Assembly (NCBI RefSeq): GCF_019048845.1
Contig: NZ_CP077426.1
Span: 543,501 to 607,500, forward strand
From: Vibrio mimicus
GTDB lineage: Bacteria > Pseudomonadota > Gammaproteobacteria > Enterobacterales > Vibrionaceae
DNA length: 64,000 bases
Direction of reading: 5' to 3'
Part shown: positions 19,696-30,580 of the stretch, in pieces
How the letters are laid out: each line of letters starts with the position of its first letter
How positions within the stretch are numbered: the stretch's first letter is position 1
Notes under the pieces: model-generated
Told to the model about the DNA's origin: nothing
Seen by the model: only the letters and a program-made list of their open reading frames with translations
The model's database searches: none
Translations under genes and position numbers: made by a program

Positions 19696-22600
19696 TTATT
19701 GTGCTTGCACGCGCAGTTCAGCTGCGCTGCGGCTCTGATGGCCGAGCAGGGTACGTAGATCCGCTGCTTGTGGTTTGATCAGATAGAACTTCGGAATCCA
19801 TTCATCAAAGTTCGCCAAAATCTGCTCAGCGTGCGCTGAACCGGTTTCTTCAAGATGCTCAGCAATTAAACCGCGCAGATGTTCTTGGTGGATATACAGA
19901 TCGGTCAATGCTACCGCTTCAACCGATTCATCATTGACGCGGCCTTGGAAATCACCGTTCTCATCCAGTACGTAAGCAAAGCCGCCGGTCATGCCCGCGC
20001 CAAAATTCACGCCCGTTGCGCCCAAAATGGCGACGATACCTCCGGTCATGTATTCGCAGGCGTTATCGCCGGCACCTTCAATCACCGCAATCGTGCCGGA
20101 GTTGCGCACGGCGAAACGCTCTCCGGCTTTACCTGCTGCAAACAGTTTGCCGCCGGTTGCGCCGTATAAGCAGGTGTTACCAATAATGGTCGCTTCGTTA
20201 CACACGAAAGCGGTGCCTTGGTGAGGGCGAATAACAATTTTGCCCCCCGCCATGCCTTTACCCACATAGTCGTTGGCATCACCGGTGAGATACAGCTCCA
20301 GACCACCTGCGTTCCACACCCCAAAAGATTGACCAGCCGTGCCGTTGAGTACGAGCTTGATCGGTGAGGTGGCTACACCCACGTTACCGTAGCGTTTGGC
20401 AATTTCTCCAGACAGGCGCGCGCCAATCGAGCGGTCGGTGTTGATCACGTTGTAATAGAGTTCCTGCGATTGCTGTTTTTCCACCGCAGCCAAAGCATCT
20501 TCCACGATCTTCAGGTTAAGCGCACCTTTGTCAAACGGCGTGTTAGGTTCGGTGCAGTACAGTGGCAGATTTTGCGGTGACACTGGCGCTTCGAGCAGAT
20601 CGGAGAGATCCAGTTTGCTCTGTTTCGCGGTCATGCCTTCTACTACTTCCAGTAGATCGGTTCGGCCGATGAGATCAGTGAGTTTCTCAACGCCCAATTC
20701 GGCTAGATAACCGCGTACTTCTTCAGCCAAACCTTTGAAATAGTTCATCACCATTTCTGGCAGACCTTTGAAGTAGTCTTTACGCAGCGTTTCATCCTGC
20801 GTTGCTACTCCGGTTGCGCAGTTGTTGAGGTGGCAAATACGCAGGAATTTACACCCCATCGCGACCATTGGCGCAGTACCAAAACCAAAACTTTCCGCCC
20901 CTAAAATCGCCCCTTTGATCACGTCGAGCCCGGTTTTCAAACCACCATCGACTTGCAGGCGAATCTTGTGGCGCAGGCCGTTGGCGACTAAGGCTTGCTG
21001 AGTTTCCGCCAAGCCAAGTTCCCACGGACTTCCCGCATATTTTACGGAAGTGAGCGGGCTCGCTGCGGTGCCGCCGTCATAGCCTGAGATGGTGATAAGG
21101 TCGGCGTAGGCTTTCGCCACACCGGTCGCAATTGTGCCGACACCAGGCTCAGACACTAGTTTGACTGAGACTAAGGCTTTCGGGTTGATCTGTTTAAGAT
21201 CGAAAATCAGCTGCGCCAAATCTTCAATCGAGTAAATATCGTGATGCGGCGGCGGTGAAATTAAGGTCACTCCGGGGACGGAATAACGCAGTTTCGCGAT
21301 CTCAGCGGTGACTTTGTGCCCTGGAAGCTGGCCGCCTTCACCGGGTTTTGCCCCTTGAGCGACTTTAATTTGCAGCACATCGGCATTGGTTAGATAGTGC
21401 GGTGTTACCCCGAAGCGGCCAGAAGCGACTTGCTTGATACGCGAGTTACGTTCGGTGCCAAAGCGGCGTGGATCTTCACCACCTTCACCAGAGTTGGAAT
21501 AACCGCCCAAGCGGTTCATCGCAGTGGCCAACGCTTCGTGGGCTTCTGGGCTTAACGCGCCAATCGACATCGCCGCTGAGTCAAAGCGTTTGTAGAGATC
21601 GCTCGCGGGCTCGATATGTTCCAGTGGCAGCGGTTTATCCGAGGTTTTCAAACGCAGTAAATCACGCAGCATGGCCACTGGGCGCTGGTTGACTTGTTTA
21701 GCAAAGTCGCGGTAATCCACCGTTTCGCCAGATTTCACCGCTTTTTGTAGTGTGCCAACCACATCTGGGTTGTAGGCGTGGTATTCGCCACCGTGGACGT
21801 ATTTGAGTAAACCGCCGTGTTCGAGAGGTTTACGTTTTGCCCATGCCTTACGCGACAGGTTGAACAGATCTTGCTCAAAATCGTCGAAGTTCGCGCCTTG
21901 GATACGTGTGGTTACCCCTTTAAAGCAGAGATCAACCACATCGCGGTGCAGACCTACGGCTTCAAACAGTTGTGAGCAGCGATAAGAGGCAACGGTCGAA
22001 ATGCCCATTTTGGACATGATTTTGTACAGACCTTTGTTGATGCCGTATTGGTAATTCTGCATCACTTCACGATAGCTCTTTTGTAGTGCGCCATCGTCAA
22101 TCATTTTGCCCAGTGTTTCGTAGGCAAGGTAAGGATAAACGGCAGTGGCACCAAAACCAATCAGTACCGCAAAATGGTGTGGATCACGTGCGGCGCCGGT
22201 TTCAATAATGATGTTGGCATCGCAGCGCAAATTGGCTTCAACCAGACGCGCTTGCACTGCACCTACTGCCATCGCCGCTGGGATTGGCAAACGATCCGCG
22301 GTTAACGCACGGTCGGAAAGTACGATCAATACCGTACCTTCGCGCACCACTTGCTCTGCTTTGTCACACAAATCGAGCACGGCTTGTTTGAGATCTTTCT
22401 CTTGCGGATCGAAGTTGATATCAAGAATGGTGTTGCGATAGTGCTGATCGCTGAGCGTCAGTAACTGCTGCATATCTGAGTAGAGCAGGATCGGCGAATC
22501 AAAGGTGACGCGATGCGCATGACCATCGGTTTCGCAAAATACGTTCATCTCTTGGCCGATACTGGTGGCCAGCGACATCACATGTTTTTCACGCAGTGGA

Positions 22601-24159
22601 TCGATCGGTGGGTTAGTGACCTGAGCAAATTTTTGGCGGAAGTAATCGCTGATCAGGCGCTCTTTTGAAGAAAGCACCGCCATCGGCGTGTCATCGCCCA
22701 TTGAACCGACCGCTTCTTGTGCCATGTCGCCAAGCACACGCAGCACTTGATCGATCTCTTCGTTGCTCATAGCAAACTGCTTTTGGTAAGTTTTGAGCAG
22801 ATCTTGGTCGAAGCTGCGCTCACCAACTTGATCGTCAGGCAATTCAGAGAATGGCGTCAGTTTGTGAACGTTGTTTTCCATCCATTCACGATACGGATGG
22901 CGGCTTTTCAGATCGTTATCGATCTCGCTCGATTGCCAAATTTTGCCTTTGCGAGTGTCGATCACCAGCAGCTCGCCGGGGCCAACCCGACCTTTTTCAG
23001 ACACTTCATCCGGCGCGTAATCCCAAATCCCGACTTCTGAAGCGAGGGTGATGAGCTTATCTTTGGTGATCACATAACGCGCAGGGCGCAGGCCGTTACG
23101 GTCAAGGTTACACGCGGCGTAGCGACCATCAGAAAGCACGATCCCCGCCGGGCCATCCCATGGCTCCATGTGCTTAGAGTTAAAATCGTAGAAAGCACGC
23201 AGATCCGGATCCATATCCGGATGGTTTTGCCATGCGGGCGAAACTAGCATGCGCATCGCGCGGAAAATATCCATCCCGCCGGCTAAAAACAGATCCAGCA
23301 TGTTATCTAAGCTTGAGGAGTCAGAACCGGTTTCGTTAACAAAAGGAGCGGCAGTTTGTAGATCGGGCAGTAGCGGTGAAGCAAATTTATAAGCACGTGC
23401 GCGCGCCCACTGGCGGTTACCATCAATGGTGTTGATTTCCCCATTGTGTGCCAGATAGCGGAATGGCTGAGCCAGAGGCCAGCGTGGCTGAGTATTGGTG
23501 GAGAAACGTTGGTGGAACAAGCAAATCGCCGATTCCATACGTAGGTCTGCTAAATCAAGATAAAAGCGTGGCAAATCTGCGGGCATGCATAGGCCTTTGT
23601 AGACCAGCACCTGTGTGGAGAGCGAGCAGATGTAGAAATCACGATCATCCGTAATCTGTTTTTCAATCCGACGACGCGCAATATAAAGGCGGCGCTCAAC
23701 ATCGCGTTCACGCCAACCCGCCGGAGCGGAGATAAACACTTGTTGAATATCTGGCAAAGAGTCGAGGGCAATTGGGCCGAGCACCTTAGGGTTGGTTGGC
23801 ACTTTGCGCCAGCCCGCAACACTTAGGGTTTCTTTAGCGAGTTCTTGATTAACAATCTGCTGCGCTTGTTGTGCTTTTTGTGGATCTCGGCTGAGAAACA
23901 GCATGCCAATCGCGTACTGTTTGCTGAGCTTCCAATGTTGCTCTTCTGCGATCAGGCGCAAATAAGAATTAGGTTTTTGCAGTAACAGACCACAGCCATC
24001 ACCGGTTTTGCCATCGGCTGCGATACCGCCGCGGTGAGTCATGCGATCAAGCGCTGAAATCGCAGTACGAACGAGTTTGTGGCTGGCTTGCCCTTCCATG
24101 TGCGCGATCAAGCCGAATCCACAGTTGTCTTTTTCAAGACTTGGATCGTATAGAGCCAT
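19696..24159 (-). CDS. gltB2: Glutamate synthase large subunit, enterobacterial type
   Basis: GltB makes two glutamates from glutamine and 2-oxoglutarate. The 1487-residue protein has a short propeptide before the nucleophile Cys13 ([13 protein letters not shown]), an N-terminal glutaminase domain, a central domain, and an FMN-binding barrel with the [11 protein letters not shown] loop. The 3Fe-4S cysteines are in [12 protein letters not shown], and a right-handed GXG helix domain ends the chain. Its C-terminus ([17 protein letters not shown]) is nearly that of E. coli GltB, so this is the enterobacterial-lineage copy. A GGAG element precedes the ATG. A pair of strong A/T palindromes lies just upstream (24237-24266). 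Confidence 0.96.
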   Translation of the reverse strand: MALYDPSLEKDNCGFGLIAHMEGQASHKLVRTAISALDRMTHRGGIAADGKTGDGCGLLLQKPNSYLRLIAEEQHWKLSKQYAIGMLFLSRDPQKAQQAQQIVNQELAKETLSVAGWRKVPTNPKVLGPIALDSLPDIQQVFISAPAGWRERDVERRLYIARRRIEKQITDDRDFYICSLSTQVLVYKGLCMPADLPRFYLDLADLRMESAICLFHQRFSTNTQPRWPLAQPFRYLAHNGEINTIDGNRQWARARAYKFASPLLPDLQTAAPFVNETGSDSSSLDNMLDLFLAGGMDIFRAMRMLVSPAWQNHPDMDPDLRAFYDFNSKHMEPWDGPAGIVLSDGRYAACNLDRNGLRPARYVITKDKLITLASEVGIWDYAPDEVSEKGRVGPGELLVIDTRKGKIWQSSEIDNDLKSRHPYREWMENNVHKLTPFSELPDDQVGERSFDQDLLKTYQKQFAMSNEEIDQVLRVLGDMAQEAVGSMGDDTPMAVLSSKERLISDYFRQKFAQVTNPPIDPLREKHVMSLATSIGQEMNVFCETDGHAHRVTFDSPILLYSDMQQLLTLSDQHYRNTILDINFDPQEKDLKQAVLDLCDKAEQVVREGTVLIVLSDRALTADRLPIPAAMAVGAVQARLVEANLRCDANIIIETGAARDPHHFAVLIGFGATAVYPYLAYETLGKMIDDGALQKSYREVMQNYQYGINKGLYKIMSKMGISTVASYRCSQLFEAVGLHRDVVDLCFKGVTTRIQGANFDDFEQDLFNLSRKAWAKRKPLEHGGLLKYVHGGEYHAYNPDVVGTLQKAVKSGETVDYRDFAKQVNQRPVAMLRDLLRLKTSDKPLPLEHIEPASDLYKRFDSAAMSIGALSPEAHEALATAMNRLGGYSNSGEGGEDPRRFGTERNSRIKQVASGRFGVTPHYLTNADVLQIKVAQGAKPGEGGQLPGHKVTAEIAKLRYSVPGVTLISPPPHHDIYSIEDLAQLIFDLKQINPKALVSVKLVSEPGVGTIATGVAKAYADLITISGYDGGTAASPLTSVKYAGSPWELGLAETQQALVANGLRHKIRLQVDGGLKTGLDVIKGAILGAESFGFGTAPMVAMGCKFLRICHLNNCATGVATQDETLRKDYFKGLPEMVMNYFKGLAEEVRGYLAELGVEKLTDLIGRTDLLEVVEGMTAKQSKLDLSDLLEAPVSPQNLPLYCTEPNTPFDKGALNLKIVEDALAAVEKQQSQELYYNVINTDRSIGARLSGEIAKRYGNVGVATSPIKLVLNGTAGQSFGVWNAGGLELYLTGDANDYVGKGMAGGKIVIRPHQGTAFVCNEATIIGNTCLYGATGGKLFAAGKAGERFAVRNSGTIAVIEGAGDNACEYMTGGIVAILGATGVNFGAGMTGGFAYVLDENGDFQGRVNDESVEAVALTDLYIHQEHLRGLIAEHLEETGSAHAEQILANFDEWIPKFYLIKPQAADLRTLLGHQSRSAAELRVQAQ

Positions 24160-24236
24160 TGCAATTCTCCCTTTGCTTCTCTGTCATCTAGACAGTAAAT
24201 GACTAACTATTCATTAAAATTTTATTATTTGAATAT

Positions 24237-24266
24237 TTAATTAACATCTATGGTTAATTAATTAAC
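24237..24266. promoter_or_regulatory. Overlapping A/T palindromes upstream of gltB2
   Basis: TTAATTAAC and GTTAATTAA form a perfect inverted repeat around seven bases (24237-24261). The right arm extends into a second perfect palindrome, GTTAATTAATTAAC (24253-24266). The GTTAA words resemble ArcA or Lrp-type sites; the actual binder is unknown. Confidence 0.5.
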
Positions 24267-24462
24267 ATTTTTGCGGGGTTTTATTTTCACCGAATTCACA
24301 ACCTATAGCTTATTGTGCAAAAGGTCAAGTTATTGGTTAAAAATAGGGTTTGAGGGAGATTTGCCGAGGAATAGTTCAGATAATTTCTTTTTATTCAATA
24401 AGATAGTTTTTTGTCAGTTACAGATAACTCGAGTTTTTATCCCGAGCAATGAGAATAGGCGT

Positions 24463-24489
24463 AAAAAAGGCCAGCAGGGAATGCTGGCC
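24463..24489 (-). terminator. Intrinsic terminator after gltD1
   Basis: GGCCAGCA / TGCTGGCC arms with a five-base loop, followed on the minus strand by six T residues. Confidence 0.92.
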
Positions 24490-24565
24490 GAAGTAAAACA
24501 ATATGGAAGGAAACGTTCACATTAAGGCGTGGATCAGGATGTATGACTCACGCCTTGGTACTCAC

Positions 24566-26035
24566 TTACGCTGAAAGCATGAGAGAGTCAGCTTTAGCCT
24601 CAAGATGGGTATTGCCCATCAAGAAGGTGTCAACGGCTCGCGCACATTCACGTCCTTCGTTGATGCAGCGTACCACCAGTGATTGGCCTGTGCGCATATC
24701 GCCAGCGGCGAATACGCCTTTTTGGTTAGTAGCAAAGTCTTGAGTCGCCACATTGCCGCGTTCATCCAGCTTAATGCCTAGCTGAGCAAGCACACCGTGT
24801 GGTTCAGGATGCAAGAAGCCCATCGCAAGGAACGCCATATCACAAGGAATGACGCGCTCACTGCCTGTGACTTCGTCAAAGCTTGGACGCTCACCGGGTG
24901 CTGCATCTTTCCAAACGATGTCAGCGATGCGTAGACCGGTTACTTCACCTTGCTCATTACCAATGAACTCTTTGGTGAGGATATTCCAGTGACGCTCACA
25001 GCCTTCTTCGTGCGAAGTAGAAGTGCGCAGAATCATCGGATATTGCGGCCAAGGCATGTTAACTGGGCGCATTTTGGATGGGATCGGCATGATCTCAACT
25101 TGAGTAATGCTTGCTGCACCGTGGCGGTTAGAAGTGCCCACACAGTCAGAGCCGGTATCGCCACCACCAATCACCACTACGTGTTTGCCTTTGGCGTGGA
25201 TCTCTTCACCTTTCAGATCCATACCATTGGCTCGGCGGTTATTTTGCGCGAGGAACTGCATCGCGAAGTAAACGCCTTTCAGATCACGTCCCGGAATCCC
25301 TAGATCGCGTGGCACGGTTGAGCCGCCCGTCAGCAATACGGCATCAAACTCCTGACGCAGTTGCTGAGCGTTGATGTCTACACCGATATGCGCATTAACC
25401 ACGAACTTAACGCCCGCTTGCTCCATCAGATTGATTTTGCGATCAATCACATCCATGCCGAGTTTGAAATCAGGGATACCAAAGCGCAGCAAACCACCGA
25501 CTTTTTCATCACGTTCAAACACGGTCACGCTATGACCTGCCGCATTAAGCTGCTCAGCCGCGGCAAGCCCAGCAGGGCCGGAACCTATGATGGCGACCGT
25601 TTTGCCTGTGCGTGAACGTGGCGTTTTGGGTTTGGCATAACCTTCTTGGTAAGCACGTTCCACAATGGTTTTTTCAATGTTGCAGATGGTGATCGGATCT
25701 TGGTTGATGCCGAGCACACACGCGCTTTCACAAGGAGCAGGGCAGACACGACCTGTAAACTCAGGGAAGTTATTGGTCGAGCTCAGAATATTCCAAGCCT
25801 CTTCCCAGCTGTCGCGATACACCGCATCGTTAAACTCGGGAATGATGTTGCCAATCGGGCAGCCGTTATGACAAAACGGCACGCCACAATCCATACAACG
25901 TGAAGCTTGCTGATTGATTTTCTTACCAAACTCTTGGTTAAGAACAAACTCTTTGTTGTTTTTGATCCGCTCTGCCGGGTCGATTTTTTTCGGCAGTTCA
26001 CGACCAAATTCTAAAAATCCGGTTGCTTTACCCAT
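24566..26035 (-). CDS. gltD1: Glutamate synthase small subunit, second lineage
   Basis: The 489-residue protein is a second GltD. It has the N-terminal double 4Fe-4S cysteine set (CMDCGVPFCHNGCP and CPAPCESACV), an FAD site ([13 protein letters not shown]) and an NADPH site (GGGDTGSDCVGT). Its N-terminus (MGKATGFLEFGRELP) and internal segments are clearly different from the E. coli-like copy at 18265-19677. It resembles the subtype found in Bacillus, pseudomonads of some groups and many other phyla. Its ATG abuts the TAA of gltB1 (TAAATG), so the pair is translationally coupled. A terminator follows. Confidence 0.94.
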   Translation of the reverse strand: MGKATGFLEFGRELPKKIDPAERIKNNKEFVLNQEFGKKINQQASRCMDCGVPFCHNGCPIGNIIPEFNDAVYRDSWEEAWNILSSTNNFPEFTGRVCPAPCESACVLGINQDPITICNIEKTIVERAYQEGYAKPKTPRSRTGKTVAIIGSGPAGLAAAEQLNAAGHSVTVFERDEKVGGLLRFGIPDFKLGMDVIDRKINLMEQAGVKFVVNAHIGVDINAQQLRQEFDAVLLTGGSTVPRDLGIPGRDLKGVYFAMQFLAQNNRRANGMDLKGEEIHAKGKHVVVIGGGDTGSDCVGTSNRHGAASITQVEIMPIPSKMRPVNMPWPQYPMILRTSTSHEEGCERHWNILTKEFIGNEQGEVTGLRIADIVWKDAAPGERPSFDEVTGSERVIPCDMAFLAMGFLHPEPHGVLAQLGIKLDERGNVATQDFATNQKGVFAAGDMRTGQSLVVRCINEGRECARAVDTFLMGNTHLEAKADSLMLSA

Positions 26036-29000
26036 TTATACCGCCTCCGCTGCTAATGTGGCTTGTTGCTCCTGCTCTTTGCGCTTTTGCAGTACCGCTT
26101 TGTAATCACGCGGCATCACCTTGACCATAGTGGCTAGGCTTGCGTCAAAGTTGGCAAGGAAAGCTTTGGCCACTTCACTTCCTGTGAATTGAACATGCTT
26201 GGTTAACATTTCTTTGAGTAGGGCTTTGTCTTCCGCTTCGATTGGATCTAAATCGACTAACTCAGCATTGAGCTTAGATTGGAAGTCGCCAGATTTATCC
26301 CAAACGTAAGCCACACCGCCACTCATACCTGCGGCGAAGTTACGACCGGTTGAGCCGAGGATCACCGCGACACCGCCGGTCATGTATTCACAGCCGTGAT
26401 CGCCGATACCTTCCACCACCACTTTGGCACCTGAGTTACGCACGCAGAAACGCTCGCCCGCTAGGCCGCGAATGTAAGATTCGCCAGAGGTTGCGCCGTA
26501 GAAACAGACGTTACCGACCACAATATTTTCTTCCGGAACTATGGTGGCGTTACGGTTCGGGTAGAGCACCAGCGTGCCACCAGAGAGACCTTTGCCCCAG
26601 TAGTCGTTAGCATCGCCTTCCACTTCAAAGTAAACGCCTTTAGTGAGGAATGCCCCGAAGGATTGTCCCGCACTGCCGTTGAATTTCACCTGCATTGGCT
26701 GTGGTAGACCTTGGTCTTTGTAAACCTTACAGATTTCGTTTGACAGCATAGTACCAGTACTGCGATCGGTGTTGATGATCGGTAGCTCGGCTTTGACGGC
26801 TTCACCACGCTCAAGGGCAGGAGTCGCCAATTGGATCAAGGTGCGATCCAGTACGCTTTCAAGCTGATGGTTCTGCTGAGTTTGGCAGTAAATACCATCG
26901 ACACTGCGCGGCTGCTCAATAAAGAGGATTGGCGACAGATCAAGATTCTTATATTTCCAGTGACCCACATCATCACGCACTTTGAGTTTGTGCGCTTGGC
27001 CAACCATGTCATTGATGGTGCGGAACCCCAATTCTGCCATGATTTCACGCAGACCTTGTGCCATGTATTGGAAGAAGGTAACAACGTCATCAACACGGCC
27101 AGCAAAACGCTCACGCAGGGTTTTGTTTTGAGTAGCAATACCGACTGGGCAAGTGTTTTTGTGACACTTACGCATCATGATACAGCCTTCAACCACTAGC
27201 GCTGCGGTTGCCACGCCCCATTCCTCTGCTCCCAGCAGTACCGCAATGGCGATATCGCGTGGGGTTTTCATCTGCCCATCGGCTTGAACCACGATGCGGT
27301 TACGCAGACCGTTTTTCAGCAGAGTCTGGTGGGTTTCAGCCAGACCCAATTCCCAAGGCAAACCAGTATGACGGATAGAAGAGATTGGTGATGCACCGGT
27401 ACCACCATCGTGACCGGCAATCAGAACGACGTCAGCTTTAGCTTTGGCTACACCAGAAGCGATGGTGCCAACACCGGCTTCAGAAACCAGTTTGACGTTG
27501 ACGCGGCCCTTACGGTTAGCATTTTTCAAATCGAAAATCAGCTGAGCTAAGTCTTCGATGGAGTAAATGTCGTGGTGCGGTGGTGGTGAAATCAGGCCAA
27601 CTCCTGGTGTGGAGTGACGAGTTGCCCCGATCCATTCATCGACTTTATCGCCAGGTAGCTGACCGCCTTCGCCCGGTTTCGCCCCTTGCGCCATCTTGAT
27701 TTGGATTTCATCCGCGTTGGTCAGATAGTAAGAGGTCACGCCGAAACGGCCAGAAGCCACTTGCTTGATCGCTGAGCGTTCTGAATCCCCATTCGCATTC
27801 AGTTCAAAACGCATTGGGTCTTCACCACCTTCACCGGAGTTGGATTTCGCGCCTAAGCGGTTCATCGCAATCGCCAGTGTGGAGTGCGCTTCGTAAGAGA
27901 TAGAGCCGAACGACATCGCACCGGTTGCAAAGCGCTTCACAATGCTCTCGATCGGTTCAACTTCATCAATCGGAATAGAACCCGCTGGATTTTTCACAAA
28001 ATCGAGCTGGCTGCGCAGAGTCACCGCTTTATCGCCTTGGCTATCAACCGCTGCCGCATATTTCTTAAATTGCGGGTAGTTTTTATGGCGAGTGGACTCT
28101 TGCAGCAAGTGAATGGTTTCTGGGTTAAACAGATGCTGCTCACCGCGCTGTTTCCATTGATACACGCCGCCGACATCCAACACTTGCAGTGGGATTTCGC
28201 GCGTTGGGTAGCCAATGCGATGACGAACCAGAACTTCTTTGGCGATATCGTCGAGGGTTAAACCTTGAATACGCGTGATGGTGCCGGTGAAGTATTTATC
28301 CACCACCGCTTTGCTGATCCCGAGCGCTTCAAAAATCTGTGCACCGTGATAAGACTGTAGGGTCGAAATCCCCATTTTTGAGAAGATCTTCAGCAAGCCG
28401 CCATTAACGCCTTTACGGTAATTTTCGAAGTATTTCTCTATCGATACGTCGGCATCGAGTTTTTTCTGACGTTTGAGGTCAACGATGGTTTCCATCACAA
28501 GATACGGGTTAACAGCGTTCGCGCCGTAGCCGAGTAGGGTCGCAAAGTGGTGCGTTTCACGCGCATCACCGGTTTCCACCACGATGCCGCATTTAGAACG
28601 CAGACCTTTGCGGATCAGGTGATGGTGTACTGCACCCACGGCCAGCATCGCTGGGATGGCGGCATGGTTGGAGTTCACCGCACGGTCGGTCAGCAAAATG
28701 ATCGAGTAGCCATCAATCACCGCATCTTCCGCGTATTGGCAAATACGTTTCAGAGCACGCTCTAGCTTGCCTGGTTCATCGCTGGCACGAAATACGATGT
28801 CCAACGTTTTGGCTTGTAGGTGCTCGTTATCAATCGCACGCAGTTTTTCCAACTCAGCGTTAGAAATCACAGGTGATTCCAGCTCAACCTTACGGCAGTG
28901 AGCAGGCGTTTCAGAAAGCAAGTTTTGATCGCGGCCGATATAAGTGTTGAGCGACATCACCATGCGCTCACGGATCGGGTCGATTGGTGGGTTAGTCACC

Positions 29001-30580
29001 TGAGCAAACAACTGCTTAAAGTAGTTTGAAAGATGCTGAGATTGGTGTGACAGCACGGCTACAGGCCAGTCTGCACCCATCGAACCGAGCGGCTCATAAC
29101 CGGTTTGTGCTAGGGTCAGAATGATGTCATTGACCTCTTCGCTACTCACTCCAAACGCTTGTTGGCGGTGAAGCAGGCGCTCTGGCGATGGTTGGCTGTG
29201 TACGTTGTCGGCATCCGGCAGCTTTTTCAAGCTGAGTAGGTTTTCTTCTACCCATTTTTCATAAGGCTGCGCTGAAGCGATACCGTCTTTGACTTCTTCA
29301 TCAGAGATGATGCGGCCTTGCTCTAGGTCAGCAACAAAGATACGTCCCGGTTGCAGACGACCACGGTATTCCACATTGGCTGGATCAATTTCCACTACGC
29401 CAGATTCAGAAGCCATGATCAGGAAATCATCTTTGGTCACGGTATAACGAGACGGACGCAGACCGTTACGATCTAGCGTTGCACCGACTTGTACACCATC
29501 GGTAAAGCATACTGATGCTGGGCCGTCCCATGGTTCCATGACGTTGGCATGGTACTGGTAGAAAGCGCGGCGTTTTGGATCCATCGCTTTGTTTTCTTGC
29601 CATGCTTCTGGGATCATCATCATCAGAGCGTGAGGCAAGCTGCGACCAGAAAGCACCAGTAGTTCGAGTACCATGTCAAAGTTTGCGGAATCGGATGCGC
29701 CTTCTTGGCAGATAGGCAGCAGCATGTCGATTTCAGCTTGGGTAAACAGTTTGGATTGTAAAATCGCTTCGCGCGCTTTCATCCAGTTCAAGTTACCGCG
29801 AACGGTGTTGATCTCACCGTTGTGCGCGATGTAGCGGAAAGGCTGGGCTAGTCGCCATTTCGGGAAGGTGTTGGTAGAAAAACGCGAGTGCACCAGCGCC
29901 AGAGCAGTGACCATGGTCGGATTTTGCAAATCGAGGAAGTATTGCGGTACTTGTTCAGTGGTCAGCTGACCTTTATAGACCAAGGTTTTGTATGACATCG
30001 AGTTGATGTAAAAATCATCACCGATGTTCGACACGCTCTCAAGGCAGACACGAACCGTGTAGTTACGCAACACGTACAGCTTACGCTCTAACTCTTCCGG
30101 CTGCATACCTGGACCACCAGAAATGAACACGTGTTCAAATTGTGGCTCAGTGCTGAGTGGGTCGGCACCTAACATGCTGTTGTCGGTTGGCAAAACACGA
30201 TAGCCAATCACATCCAGATCAAGGCGTTTGGCATTACGCTCTAAAATATCTCGGCATTGGGCACGTTTGTGTTCATCTTTCGGGAACAACACCACACCCA
30301 CACCGTACTTTTCGAATGAAGGCAGCTTAATACCAAGTTTAACGGCTTCTTCGAGTAAAAATTCGTGAGGCTTTTGCAACAAAATACCCGCACCGTCACC
30401 GCTGCAAGGGTCACAACCCTGACCGCCACGGTGTTCCATGCGTGCGAGCATGTCCAAAGCTTGAGTGACCACCTGATGAGACTTGCGATTTTTCAGGTGA
30501 GCGACAAAGCCGATGCCACAAGCATCATGCTCCAGCTCAGGCGTATAAAGACCACGCGAACGTTGCGCTTTATCTACCAT
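26036..30580 (-). CDS. gltB1: Glutamate synthase large subunit, second lineage
   Basis: This 1514-residue paralogue has the same architecture as gltB2: propeptide, nucleophile Cys21 (HDACGIGFVAHLKN), glutaminase domain, FMN barrel with GEGGEDPMRFE, a 3Fe-4S set in CIMMRKCHKNTC, and the C-terminal helix domain. The sequence is only distantly similar to gltB2. A longer frame runs upstream to 30628. The ATG at 30580 is preferred because an AAGGA element lies seven bases before it and it gives the MVDKAQRSRGLYTPE start typical of this subtype. The leader upstream is rich in hairpins, suggesting RNA-level control. Confidence 0.94.
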   Translation of the reverse strand: MVDKAQRSRGLYTPELEHDACGIGFVAHLKNRKSHQVVTQALDMLARMEHRGGQGCDPCSGDGAGILLQKPHEFLLEEAVKLGIKLPSFEKYGVGVVLFPKDEHKRAQCRDILERNAKRLDLDVIGYRVLPTDNSMLGADPLSTEPQFEHVFISGGPGMQPEELERKLYVLRNYTVRVCLESVSNIGDDFYINSMSYKTLVYKGQLTTEQVPQYFLDLQNPTMVTALALVHSRFSTNTFPKWRLAQPFRYIAHNGEINTVRGNLNWMKAREAILQSKLFTQAEIDMLLPICQEGASDSANFDMVLELLVLSGRSLPHALMMMIPEAWQENKAMDPKRRAFYQYHANVMEPWDGPASVCFTDGVQVGATLDRNGLRPSRYTVTKDDFLIMASESGVVEIDPANVEYRGRLQPGRIFVADLEQGRIISDEEVKDGIASAQPYEKWVEENLLSLKKLPDADNVHSQPSPERLLHRQQAFGVSSEEVNDIILTLAQTGYEPLGSMGADWPVAVLSHQSQHLSNYFKQLFAQVTNPPIDPIRERMVMSLNTYIGRDQNLLSETPAHCRKVELESPVISNAELEKLRAIDNEHLQAKTLDIVFRASDEPGKLERALKRICQYAEDAVIDGYSIILLTDRAVNSNHAAIPAMLAVGAVHHHLIRKGLRSKCGIVVETGDARETHHFATLLGYGANAVNPYLVMETIVDLKRQKKLDADVSIEKYFENYRKGVNGGLLKIFSKMGISTLQSYHGAQIFEALGISKAVVDKYFTGTITRIQGLTLDDIAKEVLVRHRIGYPTREIPLQVLDVGGVYQWKQRGEQHLFNPETIHLLQESTRHKNYPQFKKYAAAVDSQGDKAVTLRSQLDFVKNPAGSIPIDEVEPIESIVKRFATGAMSFGSISYEAHSTLAIAMNRLGAKSNSGEGGEDPMRFELNANGDSERSAIKQVASGRFGVTSYYLTNADEIQIKMAQGAKPGEGGQLPGDKVDEWIGATRHSTPGVGLISPPPHHDIYSIEDLAQLIFDLKNANRKGRVNVKLVSEAGVGTIASGVAKAKADVVLIAGHDGGTGASPISSIRHTGLPWELGLAETHQTLLKNGLRNRIVVQADGQMKTPRDIAIAVLLGAEEWGVATAALVVEGCIMMRKCHKNTCPVGIATQNKTLRERFAGRVDDVVTFFQYMAQGLREIMAELGFRTINDMVGQAHKLKVRDDVGHWKYKNLDLSPILFIEQPRSVDGIYCQTQQNHQLESVLDRTLIQLATPALERGEAVKAELPIINTDRSTGTMLSNEICKVYKDQGLPQPMQVKFNGSAGQSFGAFLTKGVYFEVEGDANDYWGKGLSGGTLVLYPNRNATIVPEENIVVGNVCFYGATSGESYIRGLAGERFCVRNSGAKVVVEGIGDHGCEYMTGGVAVILGSTGRNFAAGMSGGVAYVWDKSGDFQSKLNAELVDLDPIEAEDKALLKEMLTKHVQFTGSEVAKAFLANFDASLATMVKVMPRDYKAVLQKRKEQEQQATLAAEAV

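Larger units (their letters stand above)
24160..24562. other. Intergenic region upstream of gltB2
   Basis: This 400-base stretch holds the gltD1 terminator and the gltB2 promoter region. An 84-codon plus-strand frame (24271-24525) has no family signature and runs through the terminator, so I do not call it a gene. Confidence 0.5.

Noticed and set aside
24271..24525. 84-codon plus-strand frame between the two gltBD sets
   Set aside because: No family signature, no good ribosome-binding site, and it runs through the gltD1 terminator and the gltB2 promoter region. Low-quality composition.
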